Assembly (NCBI RefSeq): GCF_014647855.1
Contig: NZ_BMPZ01000004.1
Coordinates: 1 to 64,000, forward strand
Reading direction: 5' to 3'
DNA: 64,000 nt
DNA from: Shewanella gelidii
Lineage (GTDB): Bacteria; Pseudomonadota; Gammaproteobacteria; Enterobacterales; Shewanellaceae
Shown here one piece after another: positions 28,488 to 38,830 of this stretch; position 1 is the stretch's first letter, and each line of letters opens with the position of its first letter. The position numbers and the translations under genes were made by a program. A model generated the notes under the pieces. The model did not search any database. It was not told the DNA's origin and saw only the letters and a list, made by a program, of their open reading frames with translations.

Positions 28488-29555
28488 TTAGCCATGCTGC
28501 TCTAAATAATCGACAATCCGTTCTGAAGCCAAGCCATCTGTTGGGCCGACATGATCTTGAGTATAGCGCTTTCTGTTTTCCGCATACTCACTCGGTGCAT
28601 TGAGCTGTTGAGGGATTGCTGTTTTTAGTTCTTGATAGTGTTGTACGTGCAACCCAAGCTCTTGATAAAGAACATTGTCTTTTCCGAAGCGTTTTTCAAA
28701 ACGATAATGGAAAATTCCTCGGTATGACCATTTGAGCTTGAAGAAATTACAGATAATGACGGGCTTTCCTAGGGCTGCGAACTCAAATAACGTACTTGAG
28801 GCTTCACTAAGTAATAGATCCGCATGTTTCATAAATGGAAGTAAAGATAGATCTTTTTCTGAGGCGACATAAACGTTGTGGTGTCGCGCCCATTTTTCGA
28901 GTTTCGCTCTTTGATTTTTATACTGGGGCCTGACTTGTGTTAAAGAGTGCGGCTTAATTAAAATATTATACTCTTCAAAGTCCTTTGGCCAATCATCAGG
29001 AAAGCATTCGAGGGAGCTCGGATTAAATGTTGGCGCATAGAGTATGGTTTTCTTTTTCGGGCATAAGCCAATTTTATCGTAATCCAGCCCCACCTCTGTT
29101 CCAGAAAACATTGGATCGAGTTTAGAAAATCCAACTTGGACAAAATGGTCCTGTGGATAAAACTCTTGGATTTTTTTTAAACGCAAAGCCCCTTCTATGA
29201 AACGCACCGTCATTGGGGTGGATGACTTATGATAGTAACTAGGTTTAGGGCCGACACCGTGACCGAGTTGTGCGGTTTTAGAATGTTTATGGATGGCGTC
29301 TAAATGGTCAAATTTGTTACCAAAAAAAATCCAGTCTGGTTTTAATCTAAGATAGACATCTCTCGCTTCCTTTTCATCCTCAACCCAAATGCAATCCGTG
29401 CCGAGGTGGGTAAATAAGTCTGCAAAAGTGTGTTGATCATTTTTCCCTCGATAACAAACTAACGTCACTTGATGTTGACGTAACATGAGCTGTTTAATTA
29501 TCGGTGCATATTGTGGAATGTAGTATACGTTTAGAGTGTCAAAGATGACTTGCAT
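28488..29555 (-). CDS. Second CDP-glycerol glycerophosphotransferase-like protein
   Basis: 355 aa, distant relative of the 24502 gene product. The HGxG motif is QLGHGVGPKPSYYHKS; LIKPHSLTQ and LLSEASSTLFEFAALGKPV replace KLHP and SDxSS. The Asp-to-Glu change in the second motif may alter donor preference. It converges with the pyruvyl transferase gene. It may act at a different position of the same glycan, or as a ribitol- or glycerol-phosphate polymerase; I cannot tell which. Confidence 0.75.
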   Translation of the reverse strand: MQVIFDTLNVYYIPQYAPIIKQLMLRQHQVTLVCYRGKNDQHTFADLFTHLGTDCIWVEDEKEARDVYLRLKPDWIFFGNKFDHLDAIHKHSKTAQLGHGVGPKPSYYHKSSTPMTVRFIEGALRLKKIQEFYPQDHFVQVGFSKLDPMFSGTEVGLDYDKIGLCPKKKTILYAPTFNPSSLECFPDDWPKDFEEYNILIKPHSLTQVRPQYKNQRAKLEKWARHHNVYVASEKDLSLLPFMKHADLLLSEASSTLFEFAALGKPVIICNFFKLKWSYRGIFHYRFEKRFGKDNVLYQELGLHVQHYQELKTAIPQQLNAPSEYAENRKRYTQDHVGPTDGLASERIVDYLEQHG

Positions 29556-29742
29556 AACGTTCTCTTCTATACGGGGTGATCAAAACTGAAGGGCTAATAG
29601 ATTGCTTATTGTATATCAAATTTTTTAAGACGCAGAGCGCATTTATGTATATTTACACATTGATGACGGTAATGTCTCAATAAATAGTTGAGACGTGTAT
29701 TATCTAAAGACTGCTGAAACTCGTATCGAATGGGAGTGCGTG

Positions 29743-30192
29743 ATGTTACAGGAAACATTAACTAAATTTGGGTATCCAAATAGTTTAATCATGTCTTTTA
29801 AATATTGGCATGTTTTACAACGACCCGCTCAGCCGACGCTTGGCTCTCTTATTTTAATTTGCCGTGAAAATGTTACCCAATACTCAGATGTTTCAGAGGG
29901 GGCCATGATCGAGCAGCGTCAAGTCATCAAAATGATTGAGAGCGTACTCGGGCAGGGGTTTAATTATAGTAAAATTAACTATTTGATGTTAATGATGGTT
30001 GATCCGGCGGTGCATTTTCATGTGATTCCTCGTTATGAAACGTCGGTCGATTTTGCGGGGGAATCCTATGGCGATCAATATTGGCCAAAACCGCCCAACC
30101 TAGCGCATGATTTAAAATTAAGTGATTCTGCGAAGGCATTGCTTTTAGCGAAGTTAAAACAAGACTTTTCTAGTTATTCCAATGAGAATTAG
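29743..30192 (+). CDS. HIT-superfamily protein (nucleotide hydrolase/transferase)
   Basis: 149 aa. The motif PAVHFHVIPRY is the histidine triad region, but the first His of HxHxH is replaced by Ala while the nucleophilic middle His remains. HIT enzymes act on nucleoside phosphates and dinucleotides such as Ap4A. The start at ATG 29743 follows GGGAG; 16 extra residues to 29695 are unlikely. It stands alone between the surface locus and coaD. Confidence 0.7.
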   Translation: MLQETLTKFGYPNSLIMSFKYWHVLQRPAQPTLGSLILICRENVTQYSDVSEGAMIEQRQVIKMIESVLGQGFNYSKINYLMLMMVDPAVHFHVIPRYETSVDFAGESYGDQYWPKPPNLAHDLKLSDSAKALLLAKLKQDFSSYSNEN

Positions 30193-30309
30193 CCGCGGCA
30201 TATCCGGTTGAAATGTGAGCGGCATCATCAAATGATTCAGGACAATATAAAATATTGGCTGGAGTTGTTTTGATTGTCGTTTATCCGTTTGTATTTTGAG
30301 TTATGATAA

Positions 30310-30834
<525 letters not shown>

Positions 30835-30869
30835 CACGGAATCTACCCAATTTTTGAGCTAGGAAAGCT

Positions 30870-32351
30870 ATGAATTTTTTACGTTTAAGCATCGTTCTTT
30901 TGTGTATCACTTTAGGGGGCAAAAGCCTAGAAGCTGCGCCTTGGGTGGATACTTCAGATTTATATTTAAGAGCAGACATTCAAGCCTTGGCTGATGCTGG
31001 GGTGATTACAGTTCCGGTAAACACCTATCCATTGATGTGGGCGGGAATTGGCGCTGATTTAGCGAAAGCCGAGCCAGCTTTATTGTCTGCGGGTTTAGTC
31101 GATGCATTCGCTCGAGTCAATTTTTATTATCGCCAAGCGATTGCCAACAAAGGAAATAAAAGTCTGAAGTTTACTGCTGCGACTGATGCGGCTCGATTTC
31201 AACACTTTGGCTCGGATTACCGAGAAAAGGCAGAGGCAATAGCTTCATATGAATTTTTGGGCAGTCGTTTTGCGTACAAGCTATCAACCTCGGCGCACTA
31301 TGAAGCGCAGGACGATAAAAAACTAAGGTTTGATGACTCTTATTTGGCGATGATCTGGGGCAACTGGATTTTTAGTGCCGGCACTATTGGCCAATGGTGG
31401 GGCCCGGGTTTCGATAGTGGTTTAATCAAGTCAACCAATGCTCGCCCAATGCCATCCGTTGCCGTGAGCCGCAATAATCCGCAAGCTTTTGAGACACCCT
31501 GGCTATCGTGGGTGGGCCCGTGGACATTGACTGCAGGCTTCAGCTTAATGGAAGAAGAACGCTATGCACCGCGAGCTTTATTGTGGAATTTCCGTGGAAC
31601 CATGCGTCCTTTTAAGCAGCTGGAAATTGGTTTTTCGTGGACGACTCAGTTGTGTGGTGAAGGCCAAGAGTGTGATGCTAAGATTATTGCAAAGGCACTT
31701 ACAGGGCAGCGAGATTGCCGTAATGATACAGGAGCAGGCTGTTCTAGCTACGGCAACCAGCTTGCTGGCTTTGATATTCGATATGCCGAAACTTGGTATG
31801 ATATTCCGGTTGGAGTTTATTTAGAAAAAACCTGTGAAGATGCCAAAGGCACCAGCCCGTGGGAGCTTGCCGACTGTGGTTACTTATGGGGACTGGATAG
31901 TCGTCTTGAGTTTGATGATCAACAGTACAAGCTGTTTTTAGAATATACCGATACGCTAGCGGCTTGCGGTACAAACGATGATGTCTTCAACTGTTTTTAT
32001 GAGCATGGCACTTATCGCAGTGGCTCTCGCTATTATGGCAGGGCGTTAGGAAGTACCTATGATAGTGATGCCAAAGTTATCGTGTTAGGTGTAATAGGAC
32101 AGTTTGCCAATAGTCGAGGGTTTAGCAGTGTGCTGCGTTATGCTCAGCTCAACGAAGATGGTGTAAATACCGGCAACGTATGGGCGCCTCAGCCGCCGAA
32201 AGAAGACCTGATGCAGCTCGAGTTAAGCTATCGTTTGCCTTTATGGCGTGGAATGATGAGCGTGGGCGGGACAATCTCACGTTCTGAGTTTGTAGAAGAT
32301 GAATCGGACTCAGATGCCACGCTTTTTGGAAGCTATCATTATAAATTTTAG
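30870..32351 (+). CDS. Wzi-family outer-membrane beta-barrel protein
   Basis: 493 aa with a Sec signal (cleavage after about LEA-A at 23). A helical N-terminal part (YLRADIQALADAGVI) is followed by a long barrel region with ISAGTIGQWWGPG-like sequence and a C-terminal YHYKF aromatic end. This is the capsule-assembly Wzi family, which anchors or organises surface polysaccharide at the outer membrane. No capsule export genes are in the window, so in this organism it may interact with LPS or exopolysaccharide. It starts 36 bp after coaD and ends before a terminator. Confidence 0.88.
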   Translation: MNFLRLSIVLLCITLGGKSLEAAPWVDTSDLYLRADIQALADAGVITVPVNTYPLMWAGIGADLAKAEPALLSAGLVDAFARVNFYYRQAIANKGNKSLKFTAATDAARFQHFGSDYREKAEAIASYEFLGSRFAYKLSTSAHYEAQDDKKLRFDDSYLAMIWGNWIFSAGTIGQWWGPGFDSGLIKSTNARPMPSVAVSRNNPQAFETPWLSWVGPWTLTAGFSLMEEERYAPRALLWNFRGTMRPFKQLEIGFSWTTQLCGEGQECDAKIIAKALTGQRDCRNDTGAGCSSYGNQLAGFDIRYAETWYDIPVGVYLEKTCEDAKGTSPWELADCGYLWGLDSRLEFDDQQYKLFLEYTDTLAACGTNDDVFNCFYEHGTYRSGSRYYGRALGSTYDSDAKVIVLGVIGQFANSRGFSSVLRYAQLNEDGVNTGNVWAPQPPKEDLMQLELSYRLPLWRGMMSVGGTISRSEFVEDESDSDATLFGSYHYKF

Positions 32352-32370
32352 CTAAGTACTAAATTTAAAA

Positions 32371-32394
32371 GCACCTGCGTTGGCAGGTGTTTTT
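32371..32394 (+). terminator. Terminator after the wzi-family gene
   Basis: CACCTGC-GTTG-GCAGGTG followed by TTTTTG TTTT lies 20 bp past the stop codon. Confidence 0.82.
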
Positions 32395-32475
32395 GTTTTC
32401 AGCGAAGGTTTGCAACGACATAAAAGCAGTTGTTTTTTCTGAAATAAATTATCTGCATCGCTCATTTAGAGTGGC

Positions 32476-33303
32476 TCAGCTCGATTGCGGCATTGGCTGG
32501 CAAATATCGCAATAAACACTTGCCCTTTGCCCTAGTTTGATTTCTTTGAGTAAATGCCCACATGTCTTACAGGGTTGCCCGCCTCGACCATAAACTGATA
32601 GCTCTTGTGCAAAATACCCAGGTTTACCGTCAGCATTGGTGAAGTCCTTGAGTGTGGTTCCACCTTGCGCAATTGCTTGCGCTAAGATGCGTTTGACATG
32701 ACAGACTAAAGACTGGAGTTGCTGCAGGTTTACCAAAGAAGCGGGAGTTTCTGGGTGAATTCCCGCTGCAAATAAAGCTTCGTTGGCATAAATGTTACCG
32801 ACACCGACTACTATGTGATTATCCATTAAGCAAAGCTTCATGGCTTTTTTCTTTCCTTGCAGCACTGTAAATAGATAGTTAGCGCTGAACTCATCCTCTA
32901 GCGGCTCTGGGCCAAGCTTCTCAAGCAGTGGATGAGCTTCTTCTGGCAACTCACACCACAGCCATGCGCCAAACCGCCTTGGGTCGTTATAGCGCAGTAC
33001 AAGCCCGTTTGTTAACACCAAGTCCACATGATCATGCTTTTCAATCGGCGTCGTTTCAGGGAGCACCCGCAAGCTGCCAGACATGCCAAGGTGAATCATG
33101 GTTGTTCCCGCATCTGTGTCTAACAGTAGATATTTAGCGCGTCGACGAATATCCCGAATGACTCGCCCGGTAATTTGCTGGCAGATCTCCGGTATAGGCC
33201 AGCGAAGCGAAGGGTTTCGCACAATGAGGGCTTTGACGGTTTGTCCGATTAAGTGAGGCGTAATGCCTAATCGGGTCACTTCCACTTCGGGTAATTCTGG
33301 CAT
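32476..33303 (-). CDS. mutM: Formamidopyrimidine-DNA glycosylase
   Basis: 275 aa. Pro2 and Glu3 ([11 protein letters not shown]) form the catalytic N-terminus; Lys in LGMSGSLR and the C-terminal zinc finger CKTCG...CDICQ complete the Fpg fold. It removes 8-oxoguanine and formamidopyrimidines and nicks the abasic site. No residue is missing. It is preceded by a small membrane protein gene and is divergent from nothing nearby. Confidence 0.97.
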   Translation of the reverse strand: MPELPEVEVTRLGITPHLIGQTVKALIVRNPSLRWPIPEICQQITGRVIRDIRRRAKYLLLDTDAGTTMIHLGMSGSLRVLPETTPIEKHDHVDLVLTNGLVLRYNDPRRFGAWLWCELPEEAHPLLEKLGPEPLEDEFSANYLFTVLQGKKKAMKLCLMDNHIVVGVGNIYANEALFAAGIHPETPASLVNLQQLQSLVCHVKRILAQAIAQGGTTLKDFTNADGKPGYFAQELSVYGRGGQPCKTCGHLLKEIKLGQRASVYCDICQPMPQSS

Positions 33304-33359
33304 GGGTCAATTCGCTTGTATTTAAATGATTGAGTTCGGAGATCCCAAAGATGTTGCAG

Positions 33360-33818
33360 TTACTTCTGCTGCGCACGCCGAATGGGCTTTAAATCTGCCC
33401 TTAGACTTGGCGGAATTTGGTACCAGTTTCCAGACTGTGACTCTAATAGCCCTTGGTTTTCGTACAAATTCCACTGGATGGCTTGGGGTCTGCCTTGGAC
33501 TTGGATTACCAGTGTTTTGGGAGTTTCAGCTTTCGCCGCTTCTGGTTGTTGCGTTAGCGGAGAGACTTGAACATTTTGCCAAGCACGAATCCAAGTCTCA
33601 CAGTTTAAAACCATGGGGGCACATTGTTGTTTATCTGCAGTGATATGCAGCCATGCCTTGTTGAGTTGTAATTGTGCTAAAGGGGCTTCTTGATCGAATA
33701 ATGCATAGGCATCATTAGGTACATCCGCTGTTTTTTGGTCGAGTAGGTTCAAAACTGCGATCATCATGATCGCACAGATAATAATAATATTGTTCCAGCG
33801 CTTACGAGAAATAGCCAT
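33360..33818 (-). CDS. Hypothetical single-pass membrane protein
   Basis: 152 aa: a basic N-terminus, one TM helix at about 9-26, then a periplasmic domain of about 125 residues with two cysteines close together (QCAPMVLNC). I do not recognise a family. Lack of homology to shadow frames, its intergenic spacing and the 56-bp distance to mutM suggest it is real. The function is unknown. Confidence 0.6.
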   Translation of the reverse strand: MAISRKRWNNIIIICAIMMIAVLNLLDQKTADVPNDAYALFDQEAPLAQLQLNKAWLHITADKQQCAPMVLNCETWIRAWQNVQVSPLTQQPEAAKAETPKTLVIQVQGRPQAIQWNLYENQGLLESQSGNWYQIPPSLRADLKPIRRAQQK

Positions 33819-33980
33819 AAAGTGAAAGCAATGAAGATAAACTTGGGATCAGTTTATCATGCAGTGTCAGATAAACCAGTTGTGAGTGTATTGGCTGAAT
33901 GAGCCAAAGCACTGAAATCAGGTTTTCAGTGCTTAGTGCGGCTCAATGATGTGGTTATCGATATTCGAGGCAACTTCGCT

Positions 33981-35780
33981 TTAGAGCAAGTCGGCAAAAG
34001 GTTGTATATAGACTTGTGCGCCCACTTCAATGGCATCGTCATGCTCATCAATAACGATGAGGCAATTGCCTTTAACCATTGAACTCAACATACCAGACCC
34101 CTGTGCGCCGGTTGTTTTTACGTGTAAACGGCCATCATCCCCAAGTTGATATATTCCGCGCGTAAATTCAGTACGTCCCTTGCGGCTGCGTAATGCAACA
34201 TCGCTAATCGCAGGGATCAGTCGATTTTGCCACTGTGACTCACCGGCTAATTTACGTAAGGCCGGTTGCACAAACTGTAAAAACGAAACCATAACTGCAA
34301 CAGGGTTGCCTGGTAGACCAAAAAACAACTTGTTATCGATTTGTCCAAAAGCAAGTGGTCGCCCTGGACGCATATTGATACGCCAGAAATTAATTTGCCC
34401 AACTTGTTCAAGTACCGTTTTAATATAATCGGCATCCCCAACAGATACCCCGCCAGAGCTGATAATGACATCTGCTTGTGCTGCACCTTTTAATAATGCC
34501 GCTGCGAGTGCGGCTTCAGAGTCTTCGATAATGCCGAGGTCGATGACGTCACAACCGAGCTTTTTCGCCATGGATTTCACGGTAAAGCGGTTGGAATCAT
34601 AAATGCAGCTTGGTTTTAATGCTTGCCCTGGCTCGCAGACCTCGTCTCCAGTTGAGAATATAGCGATTTTAGGTCGACGAATGACCGCTAGCTCGGCAAA
34701 CCCTAGTGAAGCTAAAAGCCCCTGTTCCGCTGGGCCTAAGCGTTGATTGGCGTTCAGCGCCACTGCACCTTTGGCGATATCTTCACCGGCTTGGCGGACA
34801 TGCTGGCCAAGGCTAATCGGTCCGTCAAAACGAACATAACCTTGCTCCTCATGAGCCATTTCTCTTGGTTGAACCGTGTCTGCACCCTCGGGAACCGGAG
34901 CGCCGGTCATAATTTTTACCGCTTGGCCTGCTTGAATTTTTCCTGCGTATTGGTAGCCCGCCATGACCTCGCCAACCAGCGTAAATCGCTCTGGCATTGG
35001 ATCGGCCAATGCAAATGCATAGCCATCCATTGCTGAATTCGTATGTTGCGGCACATTGACTGGAGAAACTGCGTCGGTAGCCAGAACTCTGGCATTGAGT
35101 TCATCAAGTGCTACGGGCTCTGCAGCTGTGATTGGCTCAACATAGCTCAGGATTTTTTCCACACCTTGGCACACAGATAAGCTCTTGCTATCGGCGACAT
35201 CACAACCACACGCGGGTGTCAGAGGCAGCTTCAGTGCAGGGGCTTGCCAGTTATTCACATAGCTGGTGACAAAGTCGCATATTTGTTGAACATTATTTAA
35301 ATCTAGGCGCTGAATTTCTTGTGGCAGCAGGGTATCTTGGCAACAAGCAATGGCAAGAATGTTGTTATCGTTTTGGTAAATAAAAGGCTGCCCATGTGCG
35401 GCGCGGTGTAACTCAATTTTGGGTAAAGTTAGCTTTTTAAAGCCTTCGACCAACACCATATCCACTTTGTCGACTTCAATTTGAGACAACAGGTGCGTCA
35501 GCTGTGGATCACCCTCGCAGGGTGCTTCGGTCATCAGTGCCCATCGAACATGAGAAGCAACCAAAACTTGTTTTGCGCCAGCTTTACGCACCTCGTAGCT
35601 ATCTTTGCCTGGCACATCAACGTCAAAGTCATGGTGCGCATGTTTAACAACGGCAACACGTATACCTTGCTCGGCAAGAGAAGGGATGAGCTGACGTAAC
35701 AAGGTCGTTTTGCCTGTACCGCTGTATGCACAAATACCCAGAACCGGGATAGAAAGTGGGTTTTTAAATGAGTTGCTCAC
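33981..35780 (-). CDS. moeA: MobB-MoeA fusion for molybdenum-cofactor maturation
   Basis: 599 aa. Residues about 10-170 are MobB (P-loop AYSGTGKTTLLR, VKHAHHDFDVD, LVEGFKK). Residues about 195-599 are MoeA (NSAMDGYAF, GDNIAK-like GEDIAKG, SSGGVSVGDADY, FGLPGNPVA). MoeA inserts molybdate or tungstate into adenylated molybdopterin; MobB is the GTP-binding adaptor of MobA in guanylyl-cofactor formation. A GTG start is preceded by AGAGG. It follows mobA by 15 bp and closes the tupABC-mobA-mobB/moeA operon. Confidence 0.95.
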   Translation of the reverse strand: MSNSFKNPLSIPVLGICAYSGTGKTTLLRQLIPSLAEQGIRVAVVKHAHHDFDVDVPGKDSYEVRKAGAKQVLVASHVRWALMTEAPCEGDPQLTHLLSQIEVDKVDMVLVEGFKKLTLPKIELHRAAHGQPFIYQNDNNILAIACCQDTLLPQEIQRLDLNNVQQICDFVTSYVNNWQAPALKLPLTPACGCDVADSKSLSVCQGVEKILSYVEPITAAEPVALDELNARVLATDAVSPVNVPQHTNSAMDGYAFALADPMPERFTLVGEVMAGYQYAGKIQAGQAVKIMTGAPVPEGADTVQPREMAHEEQGYVRFDGPISLGQHVRQAGEDIAKGAVALNANQRLGPAEQGLLASLGFAELAVIRRPKIAIFSTGDEVCEPGQALKPSCIYDSNRFTVKSMAKKLGCDVIDLGIIEDSEAALAAALLKGAAQADVIISSGGVSVGDADYIKTVLEQVGQINFWRINMRPGRPLAFGQIDNKLFFGLPGNPVAVMVSFLQFVQPALRKLAGESQWQNRLIPAISDVALRSRKGRTEFTRGIYQLGDDGRLHVKTTGAQGSGMLSSMVKGNCLIVIDEHDDAIEVGAQVYIQPFADLL

Positions 35781-35795
35781 GTGTCACCTCTAGTT

Positions 35796-36386
35796 TTATT
35801 TTGCCAAAGTATTAGCAAGTTGTTGCTTTTGTTCAGGCGTATTGACGTTAACAAATGCATTGGGTTGGTCTTCAAAGCTCGTCACAACATAGCGGTGTTG
35901 GGCGTACCACATATCAATTTTACGCTGGCCATCATCTAAAAATGCTTTCATTGATTGGTGCAAGGAAGGCTTCATCAGTAGAACAACGGGTTGTTCACGC
36001 TTGCCATCACTAGCAACGGCTAACTCAGCATCATTCGCTAACAACTCTTGATGCATTCTTGAGACTAGCTCCTTTGGTAGCATAGGGCAGTCACAAGGAA
36101 CCACCATCAGCAAGTCAGCATGGGTTTGAGTCAGTGCCGTGACCATACCCGCTAAAGGGCCTAAGTAGCCAGAGTCTTGATCGCTGATCACGTCATAACC
36201 GAGTTCAGCATATTGTTGCTGATGACGGTTGGCGTTGATCGTTATGTTCCCAACTTGTGGGGCGATCTTATCGATAACGTGCTGGATCATCGGTTGCCCA
36301 TTGAGGAGGACGAGACCTTTATCATTGCCGCCCATCCTGCGCGCCATGCCGCCAGCAAGTATCACGGCATCAATTTGCACTGACAT
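35796..36386 (-). CDS. mobA: Molybdenum cofactor guanylyltransferase
   Basis: 196 aa. [17 protein letters not shown] is the GTP-binding signature, and [10 protein letters not shown] supplies the metal-binding Asp. MobA converts Mo-molybdopterin to the guanine dinucleotide (MGD) used by DMSO-reductase family enzymes. The start at 36386 is preceded by AGGA, overlapping tupC by 17 bp. Cotranscribed with the tungstate transporter genes. Confidence 0.94.
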   Translation of the reverse strand: MSVQIDAVILAGGMARRMGGNDKGLVLLNGQPMIQHVIDKIAPQVGNITINANRHQQQYAELGYDVISDQDSGYLGPLAGMVTALTQTHADLLMVVPCDCPMLPKELVSRMHQELLANDAELAVASDGKREQPVVLLMKPSLHQSMKAFLDDGQRKIDMWYAQHRYVVTSFEDQPNAFVNVNTPEQKQQLANTLAK

Positions 36387-37113
36387 ATTGTTGTTCCTGT
36401 TTGGTTTGCTCACTTTGACTCGACGCGATGGTCGACAAAGGTTGATAACTTGAGGTTACGTTAGCAGAAGTCGTAATTTGTTGCTGGGCTATTTTCCACT
36501 CTTGATGGCATAACTGAGTCAGCTCGCAAGATTGATGACTGCTAATTAAAAGCCCCGTACCTTGATGTTTGAGCTTGGCAATCATGTTGAGCACTAACTG
36601 TTGAGAATCCTTATCCATATTGGAGGTGGGCTCGTCTAACATCAACAGCTTGGGCTGCATAATATAAGCACGCGCAATGGCAAGGCGTTGTCGTTCTCCC
36701 CCAGAGAGAAGTGTCGCGTTTTGCTGGAGTAGATGTCCTAATTCTGCATGCAGAATGCTTTCGCTGATGCGTTGCTTAATATCGGGTTGTTCGCGCAATG
36801 GGGCAGGAAGTGCGTAAGTCATATTGTATTCAACACTGCCATCATATAAATAGGGATGCTGATGCAGATATAGCGCCTTGCCAAGCAAAGAGTCTGAACG
36901 CCACCAAGGGCCGGGTTGAAAGCCTTGGGCCTCAATTTTACCTTGGGTTGGCGTTTGTATACCGGCGAGTATTTTCATCAGAGTTGACTTACCTGAGCCG
37001 TTATCTCCTCGCAAATGGACGACATCGCCTTGACAAAAATGCAAGTGCTTCGCTTCAAACAAGGTTCGATGTTCAAATTGCATTTTTAAATCTGTAGCGA
37101 CAAGTTTAATCAT
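36370..37113 (-). CDS. tupC: Tungstate ABC transporter ATP-binding protein
   Basis: 247 aa ATPase: Walker [10 protein letters not shown], signature [15 protein letters not shown], Walker [10 protein letters not shown], switch His in LISSHQ. The C-terminal 40 residues are Ser/Gln-rich and without known domain. It energises TupB. It starts 4 bp after tupB and overlaps mobA. Confidence 0.9.
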   Translation of the reverse strand: MIKLVATDLKMQFEHRTLFEAKHLHFCQGDVVHLRGDNGSGKSTLMKILAGIQTPTQGKIEAQGFQPGPWWRSDSLLGKALYLHQHPYLYDGSVEYNMTYALPAPLREQPDIKQRISESILHAELGHLLQQNATLLSGGERQRLAIARAYIMQPKLLMLDEPTSNMDKDSQQLVLNMIAKLKHQGTGLLISSHQSCELTQLCHQEWKIAQQQITTSANVTSSYQPLSTIASSQSEQTKQEQQYVSAN

Positions 37114-37117
37114 GCAG

Positions 37118-37825
37118 TTAATGGCTCCGAGGTTGGGCTTTGCCGCGCAGCATACCCAGCGTAAAATTAAGGATTAAAGCAAGAATGAGTAATACTAACC
37201 CCAGTGCAATTGCTTGGGCAAAATCACCTTTGCTTGTCTCTAAAGCAATTGCTGTCGGCATATTGCGAGTCACACCCATAATATTGCCTCCCACCATCAT
37301 GGAGCAACCAACCTCAGTTAAAATTCGACTGAATGCTGCAATTACTGCTAAAAGCAGCGGTACTCTTAATTCACGGCATAGTGCCCAAACCGCACGTGGC
37401 CATGAGACGCCCAAAGTACGCGCTGTTTCCCAAGCGCGGCGATCAATACTGGTAAATGCTGCTTGGCTCAGCGCCACGAGGACTGGAGCGCAAATCATCA
37501 TTTGACCAATAATCATGCCCTGCTGGGTAAATAGCCAGCGTAAATCACCAAATGGACCGTTGCGAGTTAACAATAAATAGGCAAATAAACCAATCACTAC
37601 CGTCGGTATCGACTGCATGGTTTGAATGATATTGGTGATAATCCAGCGGCCTTTGAATTGATTAAATGCAAGGGTAAACCCGAGTAACATTGAAGGCAGT
37701 AAGGTGATAAGTAGTGCCGCCAGTGAGACGGAAAAAGAGACGCTAATGATGGACCATACTTCAGGATCAAATGAAAACAACAGGCCGAAGGCCTGTTGTA
37801 TAAGAGCTGACCAGCTACCATCCAT
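37118..37825 (-). CDS. tupB: Tungstate ABC transporter permease
   Basis: 235 aa with five or six TM segments and the inner-membrane-component loop WETARTLGVSWPRAVWALCRELRVPL. TupB forms the membrane channel for tungstate import. Its ATG overlaps the tupA stop (TAATG), indicating translational coupling. Confidence 0.92.
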   Translation of the reverse strand: MDGSWSALIQQAFGLLFSFDPEVWSIISVSFSVSLAALLITLLPSMLLGFTLAFNQFKGRWIITNIIQTMQSIPTVVIGLFAYLLLTRNGPFGDLRWLFTQQGMIIGQMMICAPVLVALSQAAFTSIDRRAWETARTLGVSWPRAVWALCRELRVPLLLAVIAAFSRILTEVGCSMMVGGNIMGVTRNMPTAIALETSKGDFAQAIALGLVLLILALILNFTLGMLRGKAQPRSH

Positions 37826-38634
37826 TACTGGTAAGTCGCCTTAAAGAGCTGCTCACCCTTCACTTTGAAGTTATTGATCATGGTTTGCGCCTCTTTGCTA
37901 ATGAGCCAATCGCTGAGTGCTTTTGCTCCTTGATGGTTTAGCTCTGGATATTTTTTTGAGCTAATCAACATAACTTGGTATGGGTTCGCAAGTGCTTTTC
38001 CGCCATCATAATCGACGCCTAAGTCTATTTTCGCTTTGTACGCAATAAAAGTACCGCGATCTGATAGTGTATATCCCTGCAGTTCATTTGCCATGAGCAG
38101 GGTTTTCCCCATTCCTTGGCCGACTTGAGTATAGCCTTTAAAGCTTGTTTCAACCTTAGCATTCTTCCATATGTTGAGTTCTTTCATATTGGTGCCAGAG
38201 TTGTCTCCGCGGGAAACAAAAGGCACGCCAGATTTTGCTATTTTTGCAAATGCTTCTTCGGCGGTCGCTGCGCTACGGGCTTTTGCTGGATCATTTTTCG
38301 GACCCAAGATCACAAAGTCGTTCTCCATAATGCCGCGTGGTGTATGACCATGTCCTTCTGCGACAAACTTGGCTTCAGCTGCTGGTGCGTGTGTCATGAC
38401 GATATCAACATCGCCTTGACGGGCTAGCTTAAGTGCTTTCCCAGTTCCTGTGGCAATGACTTGTACCTTATAGCCAGATCCCTGTTCAAATGTTGGAAGT
38501 ATGTGCTTCAAAAGGCCCGAGTTCTCAGTACTTGTCGTGGTGGCCAGTTTGACAATTTCTTCGGCGTTCGTTGGCATGCCAATCATCAGGCTGGCCGCAA
38601 TGGCGACATGGACTAAGTGCTTTAAGTTCAACAT
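37825..38634 (-). CDS. tupA: Tungstate-binding periplasmic protein
   Basis: 269 aa with a Sec signal peptide (about 1-23). KLATTTSTENSGLLKHILP is the TupA hallmark that ligates the oxyanion, followed by ATGTGKALKLARQGDVDIVMTHA and VSRGDNSGT. TupA proteins bind tungstate far more tightly than molybdate. The ATG at 38634 has a perfect AAGGAG. It is the first gene of the operon and is preceded by a sigma-54 promoter. Confidence 0.95.
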   Translation of the reverse strand: MLNLKHLVHVAIAASLMIGMPTNAEEIVKLATTTSTENSGLLKHILPTFEQGSGYKVQVIATGTGKALKLARQGDVDIVMTHAPAAEAKFVAEGHGHTPRGIMENDFVILGPKNDPAKARSAATAEEAFAKIAKSGVPFVSRGDNSGTNMKELNIWKNAKVETSFKGYTQVGQGMGKTLLMANELQGYTLSDRGTFIAYKAKIDLGVDYDGGKALANPYQVMLISSKKYPELNHQGAKALSDWLISKEAQTMINNFKVKGEQLFKATYQ

Positions 38635-38717
38635 TGTTACTCCTTGGGGGTCAGTATTACCATTGGGTGTTGATTGACACCCTGTTTGGCGTTTTCCATA
38701 TTTCTTGGCTGCATAAA

Positions 38718-38732
38718 GCAAGTTGAGTGCCA
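38718..38732 (-). promoter_or_regulatory. Sigma-54 promoter of the tup-mob-moe operon
   Basis: The minus strand reads TGGCACTCAACTTGC, a perfect -24/-12 element (TGGCAC-N5-TTGC) with correct GG-GC spacing, 84 bp before tupA. Transcription should start near 38707. A sigma-54 activator gene diverges from it. Confidence 0.88.
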
Positions 38733-38830
38733 GCGTGAATATAGCCTTGGTTGGCCAATTTAAGCTGCCGTTTATCATTAAACTCAGTTAAAATCGTGAA
38801 CCAGATCCCAGCTTACAGAATTAACCGTTA

